NCBI GenBank assembly: GCA_963597395.1
Contig: CAVBPX010000041.1
Coordinates: 1 to 21,019 of the forward strand
Source of the DNA: Hallerella sp963597395
GTDB lineage: Bacteria; Fibrobacterota; Fibrobacteria; Fibrobacterales; Fibrobacteraceae
Length of the DNA: 21,019 bases
Direction: 5' to 3'
Below are positions 5,125 to 13,028 of this stretch, in pieces. A program made the position numbers and the translations under genes. The notes below the pieces were generated by a model. It saw only the letters and a program-made list of their open reading frames with translations, searched no databases and was not told where the DNA came from. Within the stretch, counting starts at the first letter, position 1. Each line of letters starts with the position of its first letter.

Positions 5125-7620
5125 ATGAAGAAAGACAAAAGTTCGTTTTCCATTTCCCGAAAGGAAGGCCGGAGCATTTTTCTCACGCTTCTAGTCCTCG
5201 GTATCGCCTTTTTTATTTTCGAAAATCTTTCGGTCGTGACGGCGCGGTCCTGGGACATCCGTTTTGGGTATTATTCGGTCCTTTTGACGTCCATTGTGCT
5301 TGTTGTCGGACTTCTTGTAAATCTGAAGGAAATCGTTTTGCGAGTCCGCGAACACATGCCGTCGGGGAAAAGTCTCGTCGCGCTGCTGTTTCTTCTCGGA
5401 TTCTTTTCGTTTTTTTCGATGAACCACATCGAAAATTCCCACCGCGTCCTTTCCGACGAAACAAGCTGGGAGTCGATGGGGCTGCAGATGTATTTTAAAA
5501 ATTCGGGAGGCATTTGCAATGAGGGCGTCTGGACGGACGGAAAACTGGACTGCAAGGTCGAAGTGAACAACTTCAAGGGCAAGACGCTCGGGTTTGTGCA
5601 TTCCATCGCCTACCGGCTGGGAGTACCCAACCGCGATACGGCGCTCCGCGTAAACTTTCCCGTTTACCTTGTAAGCCTTGTCGCGTTTTTCCTTGCGCTT
5701 TCCATCTGGTTCAAAAGCGACTGGCTTGCGCTTGCGGCAACGGCTTTCCTCGGCGGAATGCCCATTTACCTGATGCAGTCGCGGTCCGCTTCGACCGAGG
5801 TGCTTTACATTGCGATTCTCGCCATCCTGATGGCGTGGTATGCGCTTGTGCCGACGCGCGAAGTCAAGTGGAAGCATTTTCTTTTGACGGTGCCCTTGCT
5901 CGGACTTTTTTCGGGAACTCGGCAGGAGACCGTTTTTGCGTTTATTCCGTTTGCGCTTTATTATTTCCGCTATTTTCGCGGGGAGTTTTACAGGCTTCCG
6001 CTTTTTGTGCTGTCGGTGATTCTCGTGAGCTGGCCCGCCGTCAATACGATGGCCGCTTACCGGGGCTATGATTTTCAGGGCGGAACGCATGCCGCGCATT
6101 CGATTGAAAACTTTATCTTCAATTTCCGGACGGACCTTTATACGATGCTCAATTTGGGAAGCGACGCCTCGCACGGCGGAATCCTCGAGAATCCTTTTTA
6201 CACGACGTTCACCGTGCTGCTTTTGCTTTCGACCGCGTGGCTCTTTTACCGGATGATTGTGTACAAACGCTACCGCCGCGGATTTGTGCTCGGATTCTTT
6301 TTCTGCTTCCAGATTTTTGTGATTCTTCTGAACGTTTCCGGGACGTTTGAAATCGACATCAACCAACGGTACGTTCTGGTGGCGCTTCCGCTCTTTGCTC
6401 TCATCATGGCGCTTGGGATCGAGGACGTTCTTGAAACGTATCTTTTGGACCGCCGTCGCGCGTCCATCGTTTCGGCCGCGTTCGCGATTCTTCTTTCTAT
6501 TGGCCTTGCGATTACCCATACGTCGAGCTTCGAATCGAACATGCTCTATTACAAGAACAAGCTTCTCGGCGAAGAGAACTTTTTGAATACGCGGCTCAAG
6601 ACGTTCCCCAAAAATTCCATTTTCATTTATGCGCGGCCCTGGCAAATGCTCGCCTCGGGGCATTCGAGCTTTAGCGAGCGGACCTTCATGAACTGGACTG
6701 CCGACGACTTTGCCAAATACCAGAACGAAAGCGGCGGAAACATCTACCTTGTCCGCGGCCAGGACGGCTACGGCAAGGTGAACAGGGAGTCCCGCGTCGT
6801 CGGGTTCAAGACGACGGACCAGGTAAATTCCATCATCGACGGATACCGTACCGAAAAGGTCCTTGTCGAAAATCGCCTCTTCGGCTACCCGCTTTCGATA
6901 CACCGGATTGTTTCCAAGCATGGCCTTTCGATTTATGCGCAAGGGCTTTCCGTCGGAAATTTGGAAAATGGCCGCTTCGGAATTTCCAAAAATTTTGACG
7001 AGACGGTCGCTTACGATCTTTTTGTCGGGGATTCCGTGATTTCGCACGGCGTGGTCGAAAGTGTCGCGGACACGGTCGAGGTCTCCGGAATTTTGCCTGG
7101 ACTTTCGAGGTTCCGGTTTGAGTTTTACGTGCCCGAAGATACGGTGCGGATTTCGCGCGACGTCTTTATCCCCGGACAGAACGTTCGGCTGGTTTCGGAA
7201 TTCCGGTTCTTTGAAAGTTCGCAGGACTGGGGAAATCCGGAACGGAACGAGAGCGTGGAACACAATGCGCTGCGCGTCGGCGGGGAGGCTTACCGCTACG
7301 GTATCGGTTCGCACGCCAACTCCTCGATAGTGCTCGATCTTTGTAGCATCGGGGAATGCCCTGCCGGGGGCATTTCGGGAAACTTCCGCGCGGTCGTCGG
7401 GTTGGATGACGAAAGCGCTTGCGGCGACGGCGCTTCGTTCGCGCTTTTGGCGGACGGTCGCGAACTGTGGCGTTCCAAAAGGCTTTATTCCGGCGATACG
7501 GTAAATGTTCTTGTGCCTTTCCCCGTGAGCCGTCTGCTGGACCTTCGCGTCGAAAGGGGCGAGAACATGGACTGCGACCACGGTGACTGGGCAAACGCCT
7601 GGATTTCGGACGTCCGATGA
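5125..7620 (+). CDS. polytopic GT-C-like glycosyltransferase with C-terminal NPCBM domain
   Basis: Membrane protein of 831 residues. The N-terminal part has many hydrophobic segments (for example about 19-36, 50-67, 85-99, 178-196, 222-240, 290-304, 362-378, 387-404, 418-432 and 447-464) and an acidic Asp111-Glu112 in the first large outer loop (LSDETSWESMG), the layout of GT-C lipid-phospho-sugar-dependent glycosyltransferases. A soluble part follows from about 470. Residues about 692-831 look like an NPCBM/NEW2 domain: FFESSQDWGNPERN, YRYGIGSHANSSIVLDL, VGLDDES and LRVERG near the end, normally a galactose-type carbohydrate-binding module of glycosidases. The fold assignments are by eye; donor and acceptor are unknown. 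The next glycosyltransferase gene overlaps its stop codon by 4 bp, suggesting joint work on a surface glycan or glycolipid. Confidence 0.75.
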   Translation: MKKDKSSFSISRKEGRSIFLTLLVLGIAFFIFENLSVVTARSWDIRFGYYSVLLTSIVLVVGLLVNLKEIVLRVREHMPSGKSLVALLFLLGFFSFFSMNHIENSHRVLSDETSWESMGLQMYFKNSGGICNEGVWTDGKLDCKVEVNNFKGKTLGFVHSIAYRLGVPNRDTALRVNFPVYLVSLVAFFLALSIWFKSDWLALAATAFLGGMPIYLMQSRSASTEVLYIAILAILMAWYALVPTREVKWKHFLLTVPLLGLFSGTRQETVFAFIPFALYYFRYFRGEFYRLPLFVLSVILVSWPAVNTMAAYRGYDFQGGTHAAHSIENFIFNFRTDLYTMLNLGSDASHGGILENPFYTTFTVLLLLSTAWLFYRMIVYKRYRRGFVLGFFFCFQIFVILLNVSGTFEIDINQRYVLVALPLFALIMALGIEDVLETYLLDRRRASIVSAAFAILLSIGLAITHTSSFESNMLYYKNKLLGEENFLNTRLKTFPKNSIFIYARPWQMLASGHSSFSERTFMNWTADDFAKYQNESGGNIYLVRGQDGYGKVNRESRVVGFKTTDQVNSIIDGYRTEKVLVENRLFGYPLSIHRIVSKHGLSIYAQGLSVGNLENGRFGISKNFDETVAYDLFVGDSVISHGVVESVADTVEVSGILPGLSRFRFEFYVPEDTVRISRDVFIPGQNVRLVSEFRFFESSQDWGNPERNESVEHNALRVGGEAYRYGIGSHANSSIVLDLCSIGECPAGGISGNFRAVVGLDDESACGDGASFALLADGRELWRSKRLYSGDTVNVLVPFPVSRLLDLRVERGENMDCDHGDWANAWISDVR

Positions 7621-8714
7621 AAGTTCTCGTTGCTCCGCTCGACTGGGGGCTCGGACACGCGACGCGGACCGTGCCCGTTATTCGCGAATTTCTCTTTCAC
7701 GGCGCCAAGGTCGATTTGGCCGTTTCCGGAAAAATGTCCGCGTTTTTTCGCGGGGAATTTCCGGAACTTTCGCAGGTCGAAATTCCGGGCTACGAAATTC
7801 GCTACCCGGGCCGCGGCGTCGAAATGCCGCTCTGGCTTTTAAAAAATTATCGTCGCATTCTGGACGTGATTCGGACCGAGCATCTTGTCGCCGAGAGCCT
7901 TGTACAAAAGTCCGGCTACGACGTAATCATTTCGGACAACCGCTTTGGATTTTATTCCGAAAAGGCCCGGAGTATCTACATGACGCATCAGATGCGAGTT
8001 GCCTTCCCGGGGCCTTTTTCCGCATTTGAAAAAATCGGAATCGCGTGGCACAAAAGGCGCATGGAACGCTTTGACGAGGTTTGGATCCCGGACTTTCCGG
8101 AATTTCCGGGCCTTGCCGGAAAGCTTTCTCACGTAAAATATTTCGACAAATCCTTTGAAAGAAAAATTCGGTTTATCGGCCCGCAGTCGCGCTTTTTGAA
8201 TTGCAGTGCGTACAAGTTAACAAAACCCGACGATTCCAAAAGGTTCCGTTTTCTTTCCGTCATTTCGGGCCCGGAACCGATGCGTTCCTCGTTCGAAAAA
8301 AAGGTTCTTTTTGCGCTTTCCCGAATTCCCGGAAACCATGCGGTGATTCTCGGAAAACCCGGCGAAAAGGCTCTTCCAGCGGTTCCTCCGAATATTTCAG
8401 TCTTCAACCATCTGGAATCTGAGGACTTTGTAAAGGCCGTTCTCGATGCGGGGACGATTCTTTCGCGCCCGGGATACAGCACCGTGATGGACATGGCGAG
8501 CCTCGGCGCGAACTGTGTCTTTGTTCCGACGCCCGGTCAGACCGAGCAGGAATTTCTCGGTCGGGAACTTTTCCGTTCGGGCCAGGCGGGGCTTCTTTCC
8601 GAACCGCTTCTTTTGCCGGATAATTTGTGCAAAATGGAAAAGGACCGTCGAAAAATCCGCTGCAAAAGCCGCGAAAAAAACTTGCTTTCGTTTGCCGTGG
8701 ATTCTCTTTTTTAA
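7617..8714 (+). CDS. MurG-like glycosyltransferase (GT-B fold)
   Basis: Putative cytoplasmic or membrane-peripheral glycosyltransferase, 365 residues. The N-terminus LVAPLDWGLGHATRTVPVI (about 4-22) has the glycine/histidine loop of MurG/GT28-like and MJ1255-like enzymes. The C-terminal half carries LSRPGYSTVMDMASLGANCVFVPTP and GQTEQEFLG (about residues 280-320), equivalent to the nucleotide-sugar binding loop of this superfamily. It is not MurG itself: the motifs differ and there are no cell-division neighbours. It starts with an ATGA overlap with the membrane GT-C gene, so the two are translationally coupled and probably add sugars in one pathway. The substrate is unknown. Confidence 0.75.
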   Translation: MKVLVAPLDWGLGHATRTVPVIREFLFHGAKVDLAVSGKMSAFFRGEFPELSQVEIPGYEIRYPGRGVEMPLWLLKNYRRILDVIRTEHLVAESLVQKSGYDVIISDNRFGFYSEKARSIYMTHQMRVAFPGPFSAFEKIGIAWHKRRMERFDEVWIPDFPEFPGLAGKLSHVKYFDKSFERKIRFIGPQSRFLNCSAYKLTKPDDSKRFRFLSVISGPEPMRSSFEKKVLFALSRIPGNHAVILGKPGEKALPAVPPNISVFNHLESEDFVKAVLDAGTILSRPGYSTVMDMASLGANCVFVPTPGQTEQEFLGRELFRSGQAGLLSEPLLLPDNLCKMEKDRRKIRCKSREKNLLSFAVDSLF

Positions 8715-8728
8715 GTTTAGAAGTTTAG
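8713..8728 (+). repeat. two tandem copies of AAGTTTAG
   Basis: AAGTTTAG occurs twice in direct succession, followed by AA, starting in the stop codon of the glycosyltransferase gene and filling the 27-bp gap to the next gene. It recalls the TTAGAG-like patch near 100-135 read on the minus strand. Confidence 0.6.
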
Positions 8729-8741
8729 AACGCGAGGTCAA

Positions 8742-9437
8742 ATGAAAACCTTTACAGTCGCCTTTCCGCTTTCCGTTTCCGCCGCCGCGGTTCCCGAATT
8801 TTTGAGGGAAAAGTTCGGCTGGGATGTTTCAAGGGAAAAATTCATCGTTCCCGGCTCTCCCGTGTTCTTTACGCCGACGGTGCAGTCCCGCGTGCCGGAC
8901 CTCGAAAAAATTTTCGAGGAACATTCCGCGCTTTCCGAGGAGGAGTCGAAAGCTCTCGCCGCGCACGGGTCGCTCTTCTTTTTGCAGTTCGCCGTCAAGA
9001 GCTACGAGGAATTTTCGTCCTTTTTAAAAGTGGCGGAAACGCTTTTTGCGGGCGGCGCGCTTGGCATCTACATTGAAAATTCGGGCTGCGCCTGGAGTCC
9101 CAAAATGTTCTTGGAGCTGATTTCGGGAGATGTTCCGCTGGAAGCCTTCCTGAACTTTGTCGAAACTTCGGATTCCCTGTTTACGCTCGGAATGGAGCCT
9201 TTCGGCGCACCGGACCTTTGCGTCCTGAATGCGAAGGAAAAGTTCGATCCGCGGACGGTGCTGGTTTTTGCCGCGGATTCCATCGTACGGGACGGCGCGG
9301 ACTTTTCGACCGGAAAGCGTTTAAAGGATGATGCCGAGAACGAATTCGAATTTCATTCAGAGGCGAAGTCTCCGTTTCCCAAGGGCTCTTCCGAATGGAA
9401 CGCCCGGGGCTACGTGCGGCTTGTAGGGAGAAAGTAA
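8742..9437 (+). CDS. protein of unknown function, 231 residues
   Basis: I do not recognise this gene with confidence. It has no signal peptide or membrane segment and is probably cytoplasmic. Visible traits are a central hydrophobic block around residues 99-125 (LFAGGALGIYIENSGCAWSP), TLGMEPFGAPDLCVLNAKE near 153-171, and an acidic/basic C-terminus. The GxLGxYIEnSG and TLGMExFGxPDL strings remind me of DUF4261-type proteins, a weak match from memory. The ATG is preceded by GAGG at 8734-8737 and lies 27 bp after the glycosyltransferase stop, so it may be the last gene of the 5125-9437 operon. Coding character (codon choice, long frame, ribosome site) is good. Confidence 0.7.
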   Translation: MKTFTVAFPLSVSAAAVPEFLREKFGWDVSREKFIVPGSPVFFTPTVQSRVPDLEKIFEEHSALSEEESKALAAHGSLFFLQFAVKSYEEFSSFLKVAETLFAGGALGIYIENSGCAWSPKMFLELISGDVPLEAFLNFVETSDSLFTLGMEPFGAPDLCVLNAKEKFDPRTVLVFAADSIVRDGADFSTGKRLKDDAENEFEFHSEAKSPFPKGSSEWNARGYVRLVGRK

Positions 9438-9439
9438 CA

Positions 9440-9597
9440 AGGCAAAAAAAATTCGTCTTCAAGATTCATTTGAAGAACGTGACAAAACCTCCGGTATGGA
9501 GGCGCGTCGAAGTTCCTTGCAACCTTTCGTTCAAAAAATTCAGCGATGTCATCCTTGAATCGATGGGCTGGTGCGGCGGGCATCTGTCAAATTTTGT
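9440..9597 (+). pseudogene. truncated plasmid pRiA4b ORF-3-like gene remnant
   Basis: The frame from about 9440 to 9597 translates to about 50 residues including VFKIHLKNVTKPPVWRRVEV and a following ESMGWCGGHLSNF. This is the N-terminal pattern of the pRiA4b ORF-3-like family (L-K-x-x-KPP-[IV]-WRR-x-x-V-P ... MGW-x-x-x-HLxxF). A full member is much longer. Here the match stops exactly where the convergent amidohydrolase gene ends, after which the frame only reads antisense sequence. No start codon with a ribosome site lies in front; the nearest in-frame ATG (9395) is inside the preceding gene. An A8 run lies near 9443-9450. I interpret it as a decayed fragment. Confidence 0.6.
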
Positions 9598-10301
9598 CAG
9601 ACGTCAAGCGTCTGTTGAAAGATTTCGGCAATCCGCTGCGGCTTCACGGTTTTAAAAAGGGCCTGGTTGATTTCAATTTCAAACCCGAGGTAACGGCTTT
9701 CGGAAAAGCGCTTCCGGAGAGCGGTCGTGTGGCCGTCCGTCTTTCCCGGGTAGGGATAGTTGAATCGGACGCGGAGGTTAGGGCTGAGCTTTTGGAGCTT
9801 TTGCTTCCAGAGGCGCGCGAGGACCGCTTCCTTTTTTCGCGCCGGGTCGTAGAGAATTCCCAAGTCCGCATTTCGGACTTCGCCGTTCAATACCGGAGTA
9901 AAGCTGTGCACGGAAAGGTGCAGTGCGGGCGGGGAAGTCCTCTTTTGAAGCGCGCCTTCGAGAGCCTTGAGAAATGCACCGCGGTAAGTTTCGAAATATT
10001 CTTCCAAAAGGTTCTTTTCCGCATCCGGGAGCGCTTCTGAAAATTCGGAGTAGCGGTGATTTCGGAGACTGTTCCGGTTGAGGTCGATGGCAAGCCTCGT
10101 GTAGGAACCCTCGATGGCAAAAGTCGGGCGGAGAATCCTCGAAAGTTCGCGGAAAACTTTGGCCGCTCCGATGTCGTAGCCGCGGTGCGTTTCGAGAACT
10201 TTTTGGGCCTTGCGGCTTTTGAAGCGCTCCGCAAGAAATTCGGGCACGGCGTTCGAAGCGTGTTCGCAGCTGAGAAAAAGAGAAAATTCCCTTTTAGGCA
10301 T
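9597..10301 (-). CDS. N-formylglutamate amidohydrolase family protein
   Basis: Protein of 234 residues of the N-formylglutamate amidohydrolase (FGase) family, metal-dependent hydrolases with a carboxypeptidase-like fold. Motifs seen: SCEHASNAVP (11-20), HRGYDIGA (39-46), YTRLAIDLNRN (67-77), HSFTPV with NADLGILYDP, and YPGKTDGHTTALR near the C-terminus. True HutG acts in histidine breakdown, but no hut genes are here. As last gene of the dnaJ/peptidase/ATP-grasp/GCS2 operon it more likely cleaves an amide or acyl-glutamate made by the two ligases. The ATG at 10301 overlaps the GCS2 stop codon by 8 bp (ATGCCTAA). An in-frame ATG at 10325 would add 8 residues and is also possible. Confidence 0.85.
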   Translation of the reverse strand: MPKREFSLFLSCEHASNAVPEFLAERFKSRKAQKVLETHRGYDIGAAKVFRELSRILRPTFAIEGSYTRLAIDLNRNSLRNHRYSEFSEALPDAEKNLLEEYFETYRGAFLKALEGALQKRTSPPALHLSVHSFTPVLNGEVRNADLGILYDPARKKEAVLARLWKQKLQKLSPNLRVRFNYPYPGKTDGHTTALRKRFSESRYLGFEIEINQALFKTVKPQRIAEIFQQTLDV

Positions 10302-11526
10302 AGAGCGTATTTTTCGAAAGCGCATGGGCGAGCTTTCCGTATTCGCGGAGGAAATCGGCGCCCGAGGGCGCCTCTCCCAGGTTCCTCACGAGCGCGCTTG
10401 CAAGCGTTCCGCGTTCGAGAATCCGTTCAAGCACGCGCTGCGAGTCTTCGGAAATTTCGTTCCGGACTTCGGAAAAAATGTGCCGGAGAAGCTCTTTCGC
10501 CTGCATGGAAGTTCCTTTAATTCCGAAAAGGCGAAGGTAGTCCGCATCGTCGAAAATGGCCTCTTCCGCGCTTTTCACGGTATTTTGCAGAAGGCGTGCA
10601 AGCCTGTCCGTTTCAAAGGCGCGTTCCGCTGCTTGAGAACTCCATTTTTCGTTTGCGAGAGCCTTGAGAATAGCCACTTCGAACTCGGCAATGGCGACGT
10701 CCGCCCGGGGGCATTCCTGAATATCGACCAGGCGAATTTCAATCGCTCCGCGGTCAAAGCGCGCAATGGCCCCGCGGCTGTTCAAAAAGAAGTGGTTCAA
10801 AAGCTTTTCCGGGTCAAAAGGCGCAATGTCCTTTTCGATGCGGGCAAAGATTTTTTGGTTGTAATCCTCTTCGGTAAAGACCGCTTCGGGGATGACTTTT
10901 CCGGTGATGCTCGGAATTTTTTCCTGGTTGTGGCGATACGTCTCGATACGCGCGTCCCGGAATCCCGTGTAGCGACCGTCCAGATAGGGGCTCGAAGCGG
11001 CCATCGCCGGAATCAGCGGAAGTAAAAGCCGGATGCCCGCGTGGAGCTTTCCGAATTCCTCGTCGCCCGCAAAGGAAATGTTCAGGTGCGTGGACTGGAG
11101 GTTTGCCCAGCCGTGTCCGCGGCAGTCAAAGATGCGGTTGTAGGCCTCGTAAATTTCGTTGCAGTCGTAGGGCCAGAGAACCGTTTCCGTCATCGGGTCC
11201 ATAAAGGGATGCGCCGCGGACGGAAGAAGCTCACCGCCGATGTTTGCAAGGCTCTCGTTTGCCGCGAGAACCTCCCTGTGGAAAGTTTCGCCCCAGCCGA
11301 CGAGGGTCGTTGTGGGTTCTGCGCACTTGAGCTCCAATACGTGCGAAACAAGTTCGTTCGAAAGTCCGACCGGCCCGTGTTCCGCGTCCGAAAGGTTTTC
11401 GCCGTTTTCGTCCTTGCCGAGAACGGCGTCGGCCCGCGGAAGAACCTTTCCCGTTTCCTTCGAAACAATCATGTATTCGAGCTCCAGCCCGAACCGTTCA
11501 AAAAGATGCCACTTGGAACTATTCAT
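10294..11526 (-). CDS. GCS2-type glutamate-cysteine ligase-like carboxylate-amine ligase
   Basis: Member of the glutamate-cysteine ligase family 2 / glutamine-synthetase-fold amidoligases, 410 residues. It starts with RFGLELEYMI (11-20, the metal-binding Glu pair at 15 and 17), has QSTHLNIS with His147, and a C-terminal RFDRGAIEIRLVDIQECP block that supplies Arg and Glu ligands in this family. These enzymes use ATP to join the gamma-carboxyl of glutamate, or a similar acid, to an amine. No glutathione synthetase (gshB) partner is seen, and the partners are a RimK-like ligase, a C39-like peptidase and an FGase homologue, so a product other than glutathione is likely. The ATG overlaps the ATP-grasp stop by 4 bp. 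Confidence 0.85.
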   Translation of the reverse strand: MNSSKWHLFERFGLELEYMIVSKETGKVLPRADAVLGKDENGENLSDAEHGPVGLSNELVSHVLELKCAEPTTTLVGWGETFHREVLAANESLANIGGELLPSAAHPFMDPMTETVLWPYDCNEIYEAYNRIFDCRGHGWANLQSTHLNISFAGDEEFGKLHAGIRLLLPLIPAMAASSPYLDGRYTGFRDARIETYRHNQEKIPSITGKVIPEAVFTEEDYNQKIFARIEKDIAPFDPEKLLNHFFLNSRGAIARFDRGAIEIRLVDIQECPRADVAIAEFEVAILKALANEKWSSQAAERAFETDRLARLLQNTVKSAEEAIFDDADYLRLFGIKGTSMQAKELLRHIFSEVRNEISEDSQRVLERILERGTLASALVRNLGEAPSGADFLREYGKLAHALSKNTLYA

Positions 11527-13028
11527 AGGTAGGAATCGATTCCGTGATGTTGTAAAAGTCTCTGCTGCGCCGAATTCATCCGCTCCTCGATGCGACGGCG
11601 GAGGGAATGCATTACGGTCAGGTAAATTTTTTCGCCGCGGAGCGCGTCCTCGATGCCGTCGTCAATGCTCGGGTTGTCGTTCACTTCGATGACCATCGGC
11701 TTTCCATCCACTTCCTTGAGATCGACGCCGTAGAGGCCGTTCCCGATGAGGGACGCGACGCGGACCGCCGCCTTGACAATCCCGTGCGGCACGTCATCGA
11801 GAGGCACGCAGTCGTAAAGCCCGCACACGTCGTCCTTGTTTTTGGAATTCCAGTTGTAGATTTGCCAGTGGTCCTTTGCCATGTAGTAGCGGCACGCGTA
11901 AAACGGTCTCCCGTCAAGAATGCCTATTCGCCAGTCGAACTTTGTCGGCGTAAATTCCTGCGCAATGATAAGGTCGCTGTCCTCGAACATCTTGTCGAGG
12001 CTCGCCTGCAGTTCCGCTTCGTCCTTGACCTTGACAACTCCCATGGAAAAGCTCGAATCGGGAGCCTTTAAAATCATCGGGAAGCCTATCTCCTTCGAAA
12101 GCTCGTGCCGGTTTTCGGAGTGGGCGATAATCGTGTGCGGCGCCGGAATTTTTCCGACGGTCATCAGCTCCTGCAGATAGACCTTGTTCGAACAGCGGAG
12201 AATGCTGTCCGGGTCGTCGATGACGGCAATTCCCTCGGACTGGGCGCGCCTTGCAAACGCATAGGTGTGATGGTTCACGTTGGTCGTTTCGCGGATAAAG
12301 AGCGCGTCGAATTCGCCCACGCGGTGGTAATCCTTCTTGGTGATGAGTTCCACGCGAAATCCCGTCTTTTCGGCCGCGGCGATAAACTTTTGGATGGCCT
12401 TGGCGTTTGACGGAGGTTCCTTTTCGTCGGGGTTTACGAGAATTGCGAGGTCGTAGAGGTATTCGTCCGGATGCGCCGACGCAAAACGGTTCTTGTCAAA
12501 ATATTCCTTGGCAAACTGATCGACCATTTCGAGGTGGGACTCGGGAATTTCGTTGACGCAAATGGGTCCGATGCTCTGGATGAGCCACTTTTGCTTGTAC
12601 ACAAAGTGCGCGCGGAGCAGGGGAGCCTGGAACAGCCTGTAGAGCTCTTCGGAAAGTTCGCGGTATTGCGGGCTCACGTTCTGTCCAAAGTAAATCGACA
12701 GCGTAAACTCCGTTCCGGTGAGCTTCCGCAGGCTCTTTTGAATCAGATCGTCTATTTCGTCCGAGATGTTTTTGACGACTGCCGGAGCCTTGAAGTCGCG
12801 GATGCTCTTGACGTTCGGAATCACCTTGTGTCCGCGAGCCTCGGCGAGAAGCGAAACGTAGTAGCCCTTGCTCTGGTAGCTGTAGTCGCGGCACAGGTTA
12901 AAAACGCGCACGTTGCGCATCATCGTGTAGTCCGTCTTGGTGAGGTAATCCTTCGCGGATACAATCTCTATTTCCGGGACGTGGAATTTCCAATTTTTCG
13001 GGTTGTTGACAACAATGATCTTTTTCAT
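11523..13028 (-). CDS. RimK-like ATP-grasp ligase with N-terminal RLAN-type domain
   Basis: ATP-grasp ligase of 501 residues. The N-terminal half (about 1-200) contains VFNLCRDYSYQSKGYYVSLL near 42-61, the signature of the RLAN domain found before some RimK-like ATP-grasp modules. The C-terminal half (about 290-490) is the ATP-grasp: SNKVYLQELM, GFPMILKAPDSSFSMGVVKV with the nucleotide-binding Lys, AQEFTPTKFDWRIGIL, GVDLKEVDG and the Mg-binding VIEVNDNPSIDDG. RimK-like enzymes form peptide or amide bonds through an acyl-phosphate, often adding Glu. It shares ATGA overlaps with both neighbours, the C39-like peptidase upstream and the GCS2 ligase downstream, so the three are made together. Substrates cannot be read from the sequence. 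Confidence 0.88.
   Translation of the reverse strand: MKKIIVVNNPKNWKFHVPEIEIVSAKDYLTKTDYTMMRNVRVFNLCRDYSYQSKGYYVSLLAEARGHKVIPNVKSIRDFKAPAVVKNISDEIDDLIQKSLRKLTGTEFTLSIYFGQNVSPQYRELSEELYRLFQAPLLRAHFVYKQKWLIQSIGPICVNEIPESHLEMVDQFAKEYFDKNRFASAHPDEYLYDLAILVNPDEKEPPSNAKAIQKFIAAAEKTGFRVELITKKDYHRVGEFDALFIRETTNVNHHTYAFARRAQSEGIAVIDDPDSILRCSNKVYLQELMTVGKIPAPHTIIAHSENRHELSKEIGFPMILKAPDSSFSMGVVKVKDEAELQASLDKMFEDSDLIIAQEFTPTKFDWRIGILDGRPFYACRYYMAKDHWQIYNWNSKNKDDVCGLYDCVPLDDVPHGIVKAAVRVASLIGNGLYGVDLKEVDGKPMVIEVNDNPSIDDGIEDALRGEKIYLTVMHSLRRRIEERMNSAQQRLLQHHGIDSYL

Noticed and set aside
2773..7581. Very long minus-strand frames opposite hemN and opposite the GT-C gene (697 and 796 residues)
   Set aside because: They oppose genes with strong family motifs, cross promoters and terminators, and their products are Arg/Lys/His-rich without domains.
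9598..9614. Terminator at the end of the amidohydrolase gene (6-bp stem CAGACG / CGTCTG)
   Set aside because: Stem is short and no T tract follows in either direction; not enough to call.
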